From the NCBI RefSeq assembly GCF_028553725.1, contig NZ_CP067128.1, positions 13,024 through 77,023 of the forward strand: DNA of 64,000 nucleotides. The letters are read 5' to 3'. Below the pieces are notes generated by a model, which searched no databases, was not told where the DNA came from, and was given only the letters and a program-made list of their open reading frames with translations. Origin of the DNA: Paracoccus alcaliphilus (GTDB lineage Bacteria > Pseudomonadota > Alphaproteobacteria > Rhodobacterales > Rhodobacteraceae). Shown here piece after piece: positions 52,049 through 60,564 of this stretch; the stretch's first letter is position 1, and each line of letters starts with the position of its first letter. A program made the translations under genes and the position numbers.

Positions 52049-52658
52049 GTATGGCACCTTCGCCAACTATTCTCCACGCGGTAGCTCCGAGCTGTCTGTA
52101 ACCTCCCGAAAAGCCTGTGGCGCGATCAAGGCTGGCCGGGTCAATGTCATCGCCTCGGCCGTTCCGCACCTGCAAGACTCGAAGGCGGACGCTCTGCGGC
52201 CTTTTCTCGGGCCTGATGTCACCTTGGTGCCGGTACCGCGCTCGGCGCCACTCCCCGATGGGGCGCTTTGGCCTGCCAAGGTGATCTGCGACGTGTTGCA
52301 CGAGCACGGGTTCGGCCAAGATGTACAAACCTATCTGAAAAGAACGAGGGCTATACCGCGTTCGTCGAACTCACCGGCGGCAGAAAGACCACTGGTCCCT
52401 ATTCACCTGGAAAGCATTGAAGCGGAGAGGCCGTTCTTTGTGCCGAATAAGATCACCATCGTGGATGATGTGCTTACCATGGGACGAACAAGCTTCGCCT
52501 GTGCAGAGCTGCTACGAGCTGTTTGCCCTCACGCAGAAATTCGTATTTTCGCGATGATCCGGACCCAAGGTCTGCAAGATGATATCCAGAAGATCGTCGA
52601 TCCGGCCACCGGTACTGTTATTGGCTATCCATCAGGCAAGACTCATCGTGACCCATAA
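52032..52658 (+). CDS. ComF-like phosphoribosyltransferase
   Basis: I choose the GTG at 52032 (VPSSYEYGTFANYSPRG) because the sequence before it codes for the dprA-like protein in another frame; ATG at 51975 is possible. The 208-residue protein has the PRPP-binding loop ITIVDDVLTMGRT and a hood region VTLVPVPRSAPLPDGALWPA, as in ComF-type type I phosphoribosyltransferases. It overlaps the dprA-like gene by 17 bp. Both are proteins usually tied to DNA uptake, here joined as one cassette between partition and defence genes. Confidence 0.82.
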   Translation: MPSSYEYGTFANYSPRGSSELSVTSRKACGAIKAGRVNVIASAVPHLQDSKADALRPFLGPDVTLVPVPRSAPLPDGALWPAKVICDVLHEHGFGQDVQTYLKRTRAIPRSSNSPAAERPLVPIHLESIEAERPFFVPNKITIVDDVLTMGRTSFACAELLRAVCPHAEIRIFAMIRTQGLQDDIQKIVDPATGTVIGYPSGKTHRDP

Positions 52659-52662
52659 ATGA

Positions 52663-52679
52663 ACAAATGTGGGTTTGTG
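52663..52679. promoter_or_regulatory. Repeated motif, site d (upstream of the AIPR gene)
   Basis: ACAAATGTGGGTTTGTG matches sites a and c over 17 bases and lies 33 bp before the AIPR start. It suggests that the nuclease gene is under the same control as parA and the dprA-like cassette. Confidence 0.7.
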
Positions 52680-52711
52680 TGTGGGCAGGTTAAAGATATA
52701 GGGATCAGATC

Positions 52712-54391
52712 ATGAAACCAATTTCGAAAATGGACTGGGACATCATTGATGCTCGTGTCACGAAAGCATGCGACCGACATAAGTTTCAAAAAAGGACGGT
52801 AGGATTCTTAGCAATCGTCATTGATCAGATTTTCCCTGGTCATGAAGACCAGTTGCAAGAGATCATTACAGATGGCCCGGACGACAAGGGCGTGGACGCT
52901 ATCCACGTCGTCGAAGGTGAAAGCAGCGCAGAGGTCTTTCTTTTCCAATCCAAGTACCGAGAAAGCCATGGCACTTGCCACAAGACTATCAATGATGCGG
53001 AAGTACTGAAGATTGGCTTGTTTTTGAATGAGCTGTTCGACAAGTCGGATAGTCTCGCGGGCAGTGGAAATTTTCAACTACAGGAGGCAGTTCGTCGTAT
53101 TTGGGAGCTGCACGACAAGGGAAAGATTTGCCGCTATAAGGTGATATTCTGCTCGAACGGCGCAGGATTTTCGACCTCTGCACAGGGAATCGCTGAGAGC
53201 GTCAAGGCATCACATTCGGAAGTCGCATTCGAGTTCTACAGTGGGCATGATGTTGTTCAAGCAATGGCCATTGAGGGACGCGATGCGGAAGATGGTCAAC
53301 TTCAGGTCATAAGCAAAGAAATTCTAGAGCGCTCTGATGGTGATGTGCGGGGAGTGATTGCATCGGTGGATGCTCAGTCATTTGTGGACTTGATCACTGC
53401 TGATGACGGAGAAACGATCAAACGGCACTTGTTCGATGACAACCTGCGCGTTTTTCTGGGGGCGAAAGGCGGCTACAATCAGGACATTATTTCGACGGCG
53501 ACTTCTGGCGATAGCTACCTTTTTTGGTATCTGAATAATGGAGTGACGATCACCTGTAAGAGCTTTTCTTACAACAAGGGGCACACCAACCCCAAGTTGG
53601 TTTTCAAGGACTTCCAGATAGTTAACGGTGCGCAAACGTCACATTCGCTTGTTGAAGCTGCGCGGACAAATCCGGCGGCGCTTTCCGATGTTGTCTTAAT
53701 GGTTCGTATGTACGCGACAGATCGAGCTGACATCGCGGAAAGGGTGGCGGTTGCGACCAACAGTCAGGCACGAATTCAGAGCCGCGACCTGATGTCAAAT
53801 CATGCCGCGCTGAAGAAACTGGAGCTGGCCTTTAAGGAATGCGGCTATTTCTTCGAGCGGAAGAAAAACATGCATTCAGACAAACCAGAAGAGAAGAGAA
53901 TCGACGCCCTGAAGCTTGGCCAGATAATCCTTTCATTTGAGCTGCGCGAGCCAGACAAAGCAAAGACGGAGTCGGATTCAATTTTTGATTCACGTTTCCA
54001 TCACATTTTCGGAAGCCGACAAAGCATCGATGAGTTGATCCGGCTCTACCAGATTTACGAGATCATCGAAGAGCTACGGAACAAGTATCAAGCCGAGTTC
54101 GCGACATCACCAGAAACCGGGCATGAGCATCAATACCTAATTTATGGCCATTGGTATGTGCTCTTCGCCTGCAAGTTGCTACACGTCAAATCACAACAAG
54201 CGCAGCTTCCGACTGGCGATGAAGCACATGCGCTTGTTGAAGAGGCTATCCGCAGAGTAGCCGCCGCCTGTAGCCAGCAAAAGGCTGTAGCGCATTACCA
54301 AATGTTCCGCAGCCCTCGAACCAAGGAGCGCATCCTCGGCGAGATTAGCGCCAAGCAAAGCGACTTTTTCGACCTATTGGCTGTATCGTAA
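52712..54391 (+). CDS. AIPR-family (abortive infection phage resistance) protein with nuclease domain
   Basis: A 559-residue protein. The N-terminus has a PD-(D/E)xK-like nuclease pattern (Asp62 in KGVDAIHV, then FLFQSKYRES with Lys81). The central AIPR domain is marked by YLFWYLNNGVTITCKSFSY, FKDFQIVNGAQTSHSL and ATNSQARIQSRDLMSNH. AIPR proteins are associated with abortive phage resistance. The gene is less G+C-rich than the mob genes. It is complete and preceded by site d of the repeated motif. Confidence 0.87.
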   Translation: MKPISKMDWDIIDARVTKACDRHKFQKRTVGFLAIVIDQIFPGHEDQLQEIITDGPDDKGVDAIHVVEGESSAEVFLFQSKYRESHGTCHKTINDAEVLKIGLFLNELFDKSDSLAGSGNFQLQEAVRRIWELHDKGKICRYKVIFCSNGAGFSTSAQGIAESVKASHSEVAFEFYSGHDVVQAMAIEGRDAEDGQLQVISKEILERSDGDVRGVIASVDAQSFVDLITADDGETIKRHLFDDNLRVFLGAKGGYNQDIISTATSGDSYLFWYLNNGVTITCKSFSYNKGHTNPKLVFKDFQIVNGAQTSHSLVEAARTNPAALSDVVLMVRMYATDRADIAERVAVATNSQARIQSRDLMSNHAALKKLELAFKECGYFFERKKNMHSDKPEEKRIDALKLGQIILSFELREPDKAKTESDSIFDSRFHHIFGSRQSIDELIRLYQIYEIIEELRNKYQAEFATSPETGHEHQYLIYGHWYVLFACKLLHVKSQQAQLPTGDEAHALVEEAIRRVAAACSQQKAVAHYQMFRSPRTKERILGEISAKQSDFFDLLAVS

Positions 54392-54547
54392 AAGTAGCTC
54401 CATGCGAGCTTTATGCTAGAAGCTTGCATGATAGCGGTGGCCAAAATTCCAATAGAATAAGGAAAAATCCTCAAGGGCGAGAGTTTTTCCTTTCCCTGAT
54501 GCAAGGTTTCTCGCCATATTCATCTTATAGCCTGCAAGGATGAATCG

Positions 54548-55177
54548 GTGTCAGCGACGTCAGAAACCACCTGGAACAAGGGCCGCGTCGTGGGCAAAAA
54601 GCCTCCGCTAACGCCCGACCAGGTATCCCTGATCCGGATGCTCCTGCGCCAGGAAAACGCTCTGCGTGATCTGGCGTTGTTCAACGTGGCCCTCGATACT
54701 AGTTTCCGAGGCTCTGACCTGGTGCGCCTGCGGGTCGCAGATGTAGCAACCCCGGCAGGCGTGCGCGAGATCGTCGAAATCCGACAGAAGAAAACTGAGA
54801 CGCGCAATGCCCGCCCTGTCCAGGCGCGGCTGTCCTCGGGCACGCGTGACAGTCTGCGGGCCTATCTCACCGCCTCTGAAAAGCCGCTGCACGGCTGGCT
54901 GTTCACAGGGCAGGGGGCAAGGTGGTCCCACACCCACCTCAGCGAAAGCCAGCTCTGGCGATTGTTCCGCTCCTGGCTGGAAAAGGCCCGCCTCGATCCC
55001 AGCCTCTACGGGCTGCATTCGCTGCGCCGGACTTTTCCGACCCATATTTACCAGCAGACCGGCAACCTGCGCGCAGCCCAGCTGCTGCTCGGCCATGCCA
55101 GCATTGAAAGCACCAAGGAATACATCGGTACCGAACAAGCCGAAGCCCTCGAAATTGCCCGCAAGTATCACCTGTGA
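54548..55177 (+). CDS. Tyrosine recombinase/integrase, short form
   Basis: A GTG at 54548 starts a 209-residue protein consisting of the catalytic domain only. The residues are R in DTSFRGSDLVRLRV, HSLRRTFPTH, and GHASIESTKEYIG with the nucleophile Tyr. The N-terminal core-binding domain is missing or very short, as in several small plasmid recombinases. It is followed without a gap by a WGR-domain gene. It may resolve multimers or have mobilised the defence genes to its right. Confidence 0.87.
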   Translation: MSATSETTWNKGRVVGKKPPLTPDQVSLIRMLLRQENALRDLALFNVALDTSFRGSDLVRLRVADVATPAGVREIVEIRQKKTETRNARPVQARLSSGTRDSLRAYLTASEKPLHGWLFTGQGARWSHTHLSESQLWRLFRSWLEKARLDPSLYGLHSLRRTFPTHIYQQTGNLRAAQLLLGHASIESTKEYIGTEQAEALEIARKYHL

Positions 55178-55182
55178 GCCCC

Positions 55183-55434
55183 ATGCAGACCTATCTCGAA
55201 AAACGCCAACCAGCACAGAAGATGGCCCGTTTCTACCGGATGGCGGTCATGCCGAACCTGTTCGGCGAATGGACGCTGTACCGCGAATGGGGCCGCATAG
55301 GGCAGGGCGGTCAGGTTCGGATGGATTGGTTCGAGGACGAGAACCAGGCCGTTGCGGCTCTGGTTACACTGGAAGCCTCCAAGCGTCAGCGCGGGTATTG
55401 GGTGGAGCCTCAGCAGCTCGCGATGTTTGGATAG
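55183..55434 (+). CDS. WGR-domain protein
   Basis: A WGR domain makes up almost the whole 83-residue protein: ARFYRMAVMPNLFGEWTLYR, EWGRIGQGGQVRMDWF and QRGYWVEPQQLAMFG. I start at ATG 55183; a GTG at 55174 overlapping the recombinase stop is possible. WGR domains bind DNA ends or breaks in eukaryotic PARPs. The free-standing bacterial forms are common on alphaproteobacterial plasmids, and their role is not established. Tight linkage to the recombinase suggests cotranscription. Confidence 0.85.
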   Translation: MQTYLEKRQPAQKMARFYRMAVMPNLFGEWTLYREWGRIGQGGQVRMDWFEDENQAVAALVTLEASKRQRGYWVEPQQLAMFG

Positions 55435-55502
55435 TTTTATTGACCCAGTTTACATCTGAGCGAGACATCTAATCACGTTTGTGTTTGCTTTGGGAATCTC
55501 TC

Positions 55503-55557
55503 TTGACATAACGCCATCCTTACCCCTATGTCCTTAGGACATAGGGGTAAGGATGGC
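55503..55557 (+). promoter_or_regulatory. abiE promoter with a 45-bp perfect palindromic operator
   Basis: TTGACA at 55503-55508 is a consensus -35 box. A -10 (TATGTC at 55527-55532) lies 18 bp on. A perfect 21-bp inverted repeat (arms 55513-55533 and 55537-55557, centre TTA) covers the -10 and ends two bases before the AbiEi start codon. AbiEi antitoxins repress their own promoter by binding inverted repeats, so this is very likely the operator. Confidence 0.82.
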
Positions 55558-55559
55558 AG

Positions 55560-56441
55560 ATGAATTTTACAGACGGCGTAGAAAAGGCTATAAATGACAA
55601 TGACTTGCCAGTCATAACCTTCTACGAATTCTTCGTTCTGGGCTACCATCTGTTTCACAAAAAGGCACTGAACGGCGAGTCGTTGAAGCGCCTCCCGCAC
55701 GACTGGGATCAGACACGCGCCAAAAATGCGCTACGACGCCTTGAGGCACGGAAGGCGCTTGTCATGGACTCCGACTTCCGCTCGGGCGTGTGGCGTGTGA
55801 CGCAATCAACGAGAGCTGGATCGGCGGAAGAGGTCGCCTGCATCGCTGATCCTTTCGCCTACGTCTCGCATCTATCTGCCATGCAGCGCTATGGGCTTAC
55901 TGATCGCAGCCCGCAGGCGCTACACCTGACAACCCCTAAAAGGCCCCTGTGGAATGCGCTCCGGGATGAACGTCTTCGTGAAGACCTGCCCGATCTAGGC
56001 CAAATTGAAGCTCCTGTTCTGAACAGGCCTGGCTTCAAGGACACGATCCGTCGCCGCCCGATCGTGGTGCATGTATCAAGCCACCCCTGGACACCGGCCC
56101 CCGTGAGTGGTGAGGAAACGCGGATCACTTCAATTGGGCAAACCTTTGCTGACATGCTTGCTGAACCACAGCTTTGTGGGGGCATGCGCCATGTTCTCGA
56201 TGTCTGGGAAAATGAGGCGGATCAGTGGGTGCCCGAGATTATTGCCGCGATTGATCTCCTCGACAGTAAGATCGCGAAAGTCCGCGCAGGCTATATTCTG
56301 TCTGAAGTCATGGACATAGATGATCCGGCGCTGCACAACTGGGAGCAGTTTGCTCAACGGGGCGGATCACGCAAACTCGATCCTGACGCCGACTATGCCC
56401 CTGAATTCTCAGAACGCTGGATGATTTCAATAAATGTCTGA
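55560..56441 (+). CDS. abiEi: AbiEi-type antitoxin/transcriptional repressor
   Basis: A 293-residue protein with an N-terminal winged-helix region (ALRRLEARKALVMDSDFRSG then VWRVTQ) and an AbiEi-like core: PFAYVSHLSAMQRYGLTDRS, FADMLAEPQLCGGMRHVLDV and the C-terminal DADYAPEFSERWMISI. It is the antitoxin and autorepressor of a type IV toxin-antitoxin/abortive-infection pair. It overlaps the AbiEii gene by 8 bp. Its start is only two bases from the operator palindrome, so the leader is very short. Confidence 0.85.
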   Translation: MNFTDGVEKAINDNDLPVITFYEFFVLGYHLFHKKALNGESLKRLPHDWDQTRAKNALRRLEARKALVMDSDFRSGVWRVTQSTRAGSAEEVACIADPFAYVSHLSAMQRYGLTDRSPQALHLTTPKRPLWNALRDERLREDLPDLGQIEAPVLNRPGFKDTIRRRPIVVHVSSHPWTPAPVSGEETRITSIGQTFADMLAEPQLCGGMRHVLDVWENEADQWVPEIIAAIDLLDSKIAKVRAGYILSEVMDIDDPALHNWEQFAQRGGSRKLDPDADYAPEFSERWMISINV

Positions 56442-57105
56442 CACCGACACGCACGCGGAAGATAGCAAATTCGACATCGTCGATGTCGATGTTCGTGCAT
56501 GGGTCGAAACCGCGCGCGCAAACCCAACACTCTATCGAGATCGTCAGGTCACAGAAATTGTCTTGGGCGCAATCGGCTTGGCCCCTTCACTATCGAAAAC
56601 GCTCGTTTTGAAAGGCGGGGCGGTCATGGCCCTGGCGTTCAAAAGCAACCGGGTCACCGGGGATGTGGACTTCACTTCAATGGCAGAACCCGCCGACCTG
56701 ACAGAGAAGATCACCACCGAACTGAATGAGATGCTGCCCCGTACCGCGATCAAGCTCGGTTACCCTGATCTTCTTTGTCGGGTCCAATCAGTGAAGAAGA
56801 TGCCTCGTCCAGAAAATTTTGAGGACAACGACTTCCCCGCGCTTAAGGTCAAAGTAGGGTCGGCCAAGCGCGGAACACCGGAAGCTTCTCGGCTTGCGGA
56901 TGGCAAGGCCAGCCGTGTCCTCGTCGTCGAGATCAGCTTCCGCGATCAGGTCTACGCCTTCCAAGAGTTGAACCTGCACGGTGCCGGTGTAGCGGTGCGC
57001 GCGTTCACCATCCACGAACTCATAGCTGAGAAACTTCGGGCGCTGCTTCAGCAACCCGTGCGCAATCGCAACCGGCGACAGGACGTCTACGATATCGCCT
57101 TCCTA

Positions 57106-57925
57106 GGGCGTGTTAACACTTGATCATGTCGACGATGAGGGCGAAGTTCAGGAAGGCTCGGAACATGATGTCGAGCTTCTCGAAGCGTGAAAAGATGCGC
57201 CGAAAGCCCTTCAGCCTGCGGAACAGCCGCTCCACCTCGTTGCGTCGCTTGTAGAGGTCGCGGTCGTAGTCCCACGGTTCCTTGCGGTTTGTCTTTGGTG
57301 GCACGACCGGCTCGAACCCCAGGTCCAGAACAAGCTGGCGGGTCTCATCGCCTTCATAGGCACGGTCCATCAGCATCGGCAGGCCCGCATGCGGCCTTTT
57401 CCAGTTCCGCAACAAGGCCCGCCCCTCTGGCGCATCATGGGCCTGGCCACCGGACAGGCTGAATGTCAGGGCTGTTCGGGCATCCGCGGCAACCAGATGA
57501 ACCTTTGTGTTCCATCCCCCGCGGGATTTCCCGATGGCTTGCGGCCCCTTTTTTTCGGCGCCCCGGTCCCATCCGGGTGAACCTTGACCGAGGTGCTGTC
57601 GAGGCCGAGACATTCGACCCGGATCCGGATCAGCCGATGTTCCTGCAAGGCCGCGAAGAGCCGGTCAAGCACGCCAGCCTCGGCCCAACGGCGCAGGCGG
57701 GTGTAGATCGTGTGCCAGTTTCCGAACCGCGGCGGCAGCGCCCGCCATTTGCAGCCGTTTTCGGCGATATAGAGCACCGCATTGATCATCGTCAGGTTGG
57801 AGATCCGCACATTGCCGCGCTGGACTGGCAGATATGGGCGGATCAAATCGTATTGTGCTTCGCTTATCTCATTCATTTCAAAAAGATAACACGCATACCG
57901 TTCGCAGGGTAGTGTTAACACGCCC
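57106..57925 (-). mobile_element. IS5-family (IS427-group) element of 820 bp in abiEii
   Basis: Perfect 15-bp terminal repeats GGGCGTGTTAACACT are flanked by TA on both sides (57104-57105 and 57926-57927). It is distinct in sequence from the 832-bp IS427-group element seen three times in the window. Excising it with one TA restores the toxin frame, so it is a clean recent insertion. Confidence 0.95.
57113..57876 (-). CDS. IS427-group transposase, two frames joined by a -1 frameshift
   Basis: The first frame starts at MNEISEAQYDLIRPYL (57876) and ends at 57466; the second continues to the stop at 57113. A run of seven A followed by four G (around 57545-57555 on the minus strand) is the likely slippage site. 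DDE residues are D in LGLDSTSVKVHP, D in LMDRAYEGDETRQ and E in YKRRNEVERLFRRLK. It is intact apart from the programmed shift. Confidence 0.85.
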
Positions 57926-58182
57926 TAATAGATGAGCATGATTTCAGTGGGGCTGACAAAACGGCCATTCTGACCACGCTGATCGAGAAATGCCGCAACC
58001 GGGGCATCGAGGCGAAGCCAGGATCCATGGATGATCCGGACATCAAGCACCGCGCCCAAGCCGAATGGGAAACGCTCGCCCTCGAAATTGGCGACCTTCC
58101 GCCCTTTGAAGAGCGCTTTGCTCTCATGCGCGATCTCTATGTTTCGCTGCCATGGTGCAGCATCAAGAAAGCCCTTTAATTC

Positions 58183-60564
58183 ATGAACTTATTCAACCGT
58201 AAGACCCTGAAGCGCCACATCAAAGCCGATCCAATCCCGTCAGACCATCTGGCTGCGCTGGAAGCTTGGGCAGAGTTGATCAGCTCGGGCCGAATTGATC
58301 GCCTGAAGGAAACCGCCCTGCATGGGCAGTTCGCCTCCAAGATCGTTGAAGGTGTTCTCGGCTACCACGGCCCGGCTGGTGGCGCAGATTACAACGTCTC
58401 AACCGAACAAAATATCCTGCGGGGCAGCGTCGATCTGGCGCTTGGCCGCTTTGGCGGCAAGACGCCTGACATCGTGGCACCATTCGAGCTGAAGGGCGCG
58501 GACACCCGCGACCTCGATGCGATCATGCCGGGCAGGAACAAGAGCCCCGTTCAACAGGCGTGGGAATATGCCATGAACGCGCGTGGCGTGAAATGGGTTC
58601 TGGTCTCAAACATGATCCAGCTGCGTTTATACGGCTTCGGGGAAGGCACCTCGGCCTATGAGGCGTTCCGCCTCGACCAGCTGACAGACCCAGAAGAATA
58701 CGCGCGTTTCATGCTGCTCCTGTCGGCAGAAAACCTGCTGTCTGGCCGCACGGCTGATCTGCTGAGAGAAAGCCGCCGCGAAGACAAGGACATCACCGAC
58801 AGCCTGTATCAGGATTACAAAGACCTGCGCCTCAAGCTCCTGAGCGCCGTCCAGACGGCCGATGCCGCGATCGCGCCGCTCGATGCGATCGCTCTTGCGC
58901 AGAAAATCCTCGATCGGGTGCTGTTCATCGCCTTTGCCGAAGACACCGGCCTGCTGCCAGACAACACACTGGAAAACGCCTTCGTCGCACGTGACCCTTA
59001 CAACCCTCGCCCCGTCTGGAACAATTTCAAGGGTCTGTTCCGCGCTATCGACGCGGGCAACAACGAGCTGAAAATCCCGAGATACAACGGGGGCCTGTTC
59101 CGCGAAGACGCGGTGATCAACGGGCTGACCATACCCGATGACATCTGCGAGGGGTTCAAGACCCTGGGCGGATATGACTTCGCCTCCGAAGTCTCGGTCA
59201 CGGTCCTCGGCCACATCTTTGAACAGTCCATCGCGGACGTGGAACGCCTGCAAGCGATCGCGCGCGGTGAAGAGGAAGAACCCGAGAAAACCACCGGCAC
59301 AAGCGGGCGGCGCAAGCGTGACGGGGTGGTCTATACCCCTGATTACATCGCGCGCTTCATCGTGGCCGAAACCCTAGGCGCGCATCTGCGGGAAATCTTC
59401 GAAGACACCCTGCGCGGCCACGCCAAGAAAGGCGCGGATGTCACCGACTACGAAAGCATCCCTTGGCGGAGAAAATCGGCCGAACTGGAAGCCTGGCAAG
59501 CCTATCGCTATCGCCTGAAATCTCTGCGCATTGTCGATCCCGCCTGTGGCTCCGGCGTGTTCCTGATCATGGCCTTCGACTTCATGAAGGCCGAACTGAC
59601 CCGCGTAAACGACAAGATCAAAGACCTGCTGCCCAAGGCTGAACATTTTGGCGATCTGCTCGACTATGTCCCGGACAGCGAAATTTTGACCGACAACCTA
59701 TTTGGCGTGGACGTGAACGAGGAAAGCATCGAGATCACCAAACTGTCGCTCTGGATCAAGACCGCCCAGCGCGGGAAGGTTCTGGACAGCCTGTCGGGCA
59801 GCATCCGCGTCGGCGACAGCCTGATCGAGGACAGCAACTTCGCCTATCTCGATCACGCCTTCACTTGGGAAACGGCCTTCCCCGGCGTCTTTGCCGAAGG
59901 CGGCTTCGACGTGGTCCTGGGCAACCCGCCCTATGTGCGGATGGAATTTTTGAAGCTGCTGAAACCCTATCTGGAAAAGCGCTATGAGGTAGTTTCTGAC
60001 CGGGCCGATCTTTACTGCTACTTCTTCGAACGCGGCCTGCGCCTTCTGAAACCAGGCGGGCGGTTGGGCTATATTTCCTCGAACACCTTCTTCAAGACCG
60101 GCTCGGGAAAGCCTTTGCGCGAATATCTTCTGAAAGAGGCAACCATCGAAAGCGTGGTCGATTTTGGCGACCTACAAGTCTTCGAGGGCGTAAATACGAC
60201 GCCCGCCATCCTGACCATGAAACGCGGGTTAGCCCCTAAGGGCCACGAATTACGGTTCTGGCAACTGGATGCCCTGCCAGAAGCAAACTTTCAGGCCACT
60301 TGGGAAGCTGCCGCCGGGCCGTATCCACAAGCTGCCCTTGGGGCCGGATCATGGGAGCTGGAAAACACCGCACTGCGCACCCTGCGGGACAAGATCAGGT
60401 CCGACAAGAAAACCCTGAAAGACGTTTACGGATCACCGCTCTACGGTATCAAGACCGGCCTGAACGCGGCCTTCGTGATCGACAGCGCCACCAAAGAGCG
60501 TCTCTGCGCCCAGGACCCCCGAAGCGTCGAGCTGCTGAAGCCCCTTCTCAAGGGGGGTGATCTA
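58183..60564 (+). pseudogene. Type IIG restriction-modification enzyme, N-terminal 794 residues
   Basis: The start at 58183 is 3 bp after the AbiEii stop. A PD-(D/E)xK nuclease site is visible (Asp84 in GSVDLALG, then Glu102-x-Lys104 in PFELKG). The N6-adenine methylase motifs are DPACGSG (about 452-458) and NPPY (581-584). The frame reaches the IS at 60565 as LLKPLLKGGDL and then reads 12 foreign codons to a stop. The recognition C-terminus is at 42061-42873. Both halves together give 1064 residues, typical of Eco57I-like enzymes that cut and methylate with one chain. Alone, this part lacks specificity. Confidence 0.9.

Larger units (their letters stand above)
56434..58179 (+). pseudogene. 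abiEii: AbiEii nucleotidyltransferase toxin, interrupted by an IS
   Basis: The gene reads from 56434 to the TA at 57104-57105 and resumes at 57928 to the stop at 58177-58179. Joined across one TA it encodes 307 residues, full length for AbiEii. The nucleotidyltransferase motif is KGGAVMALAF followed by GDVDFTSM (Gly61-Gly62, Asp77, Asp79), and INRRQ-like helices follow (NRRQDVYDIAFL-IDEHDFSG across the join). The IS adds five codons (GRVNT) and a stop, removing the last 83 residues. The toxin is probably inactive, leaving the antitoxin alone. Confidence 0.9.
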
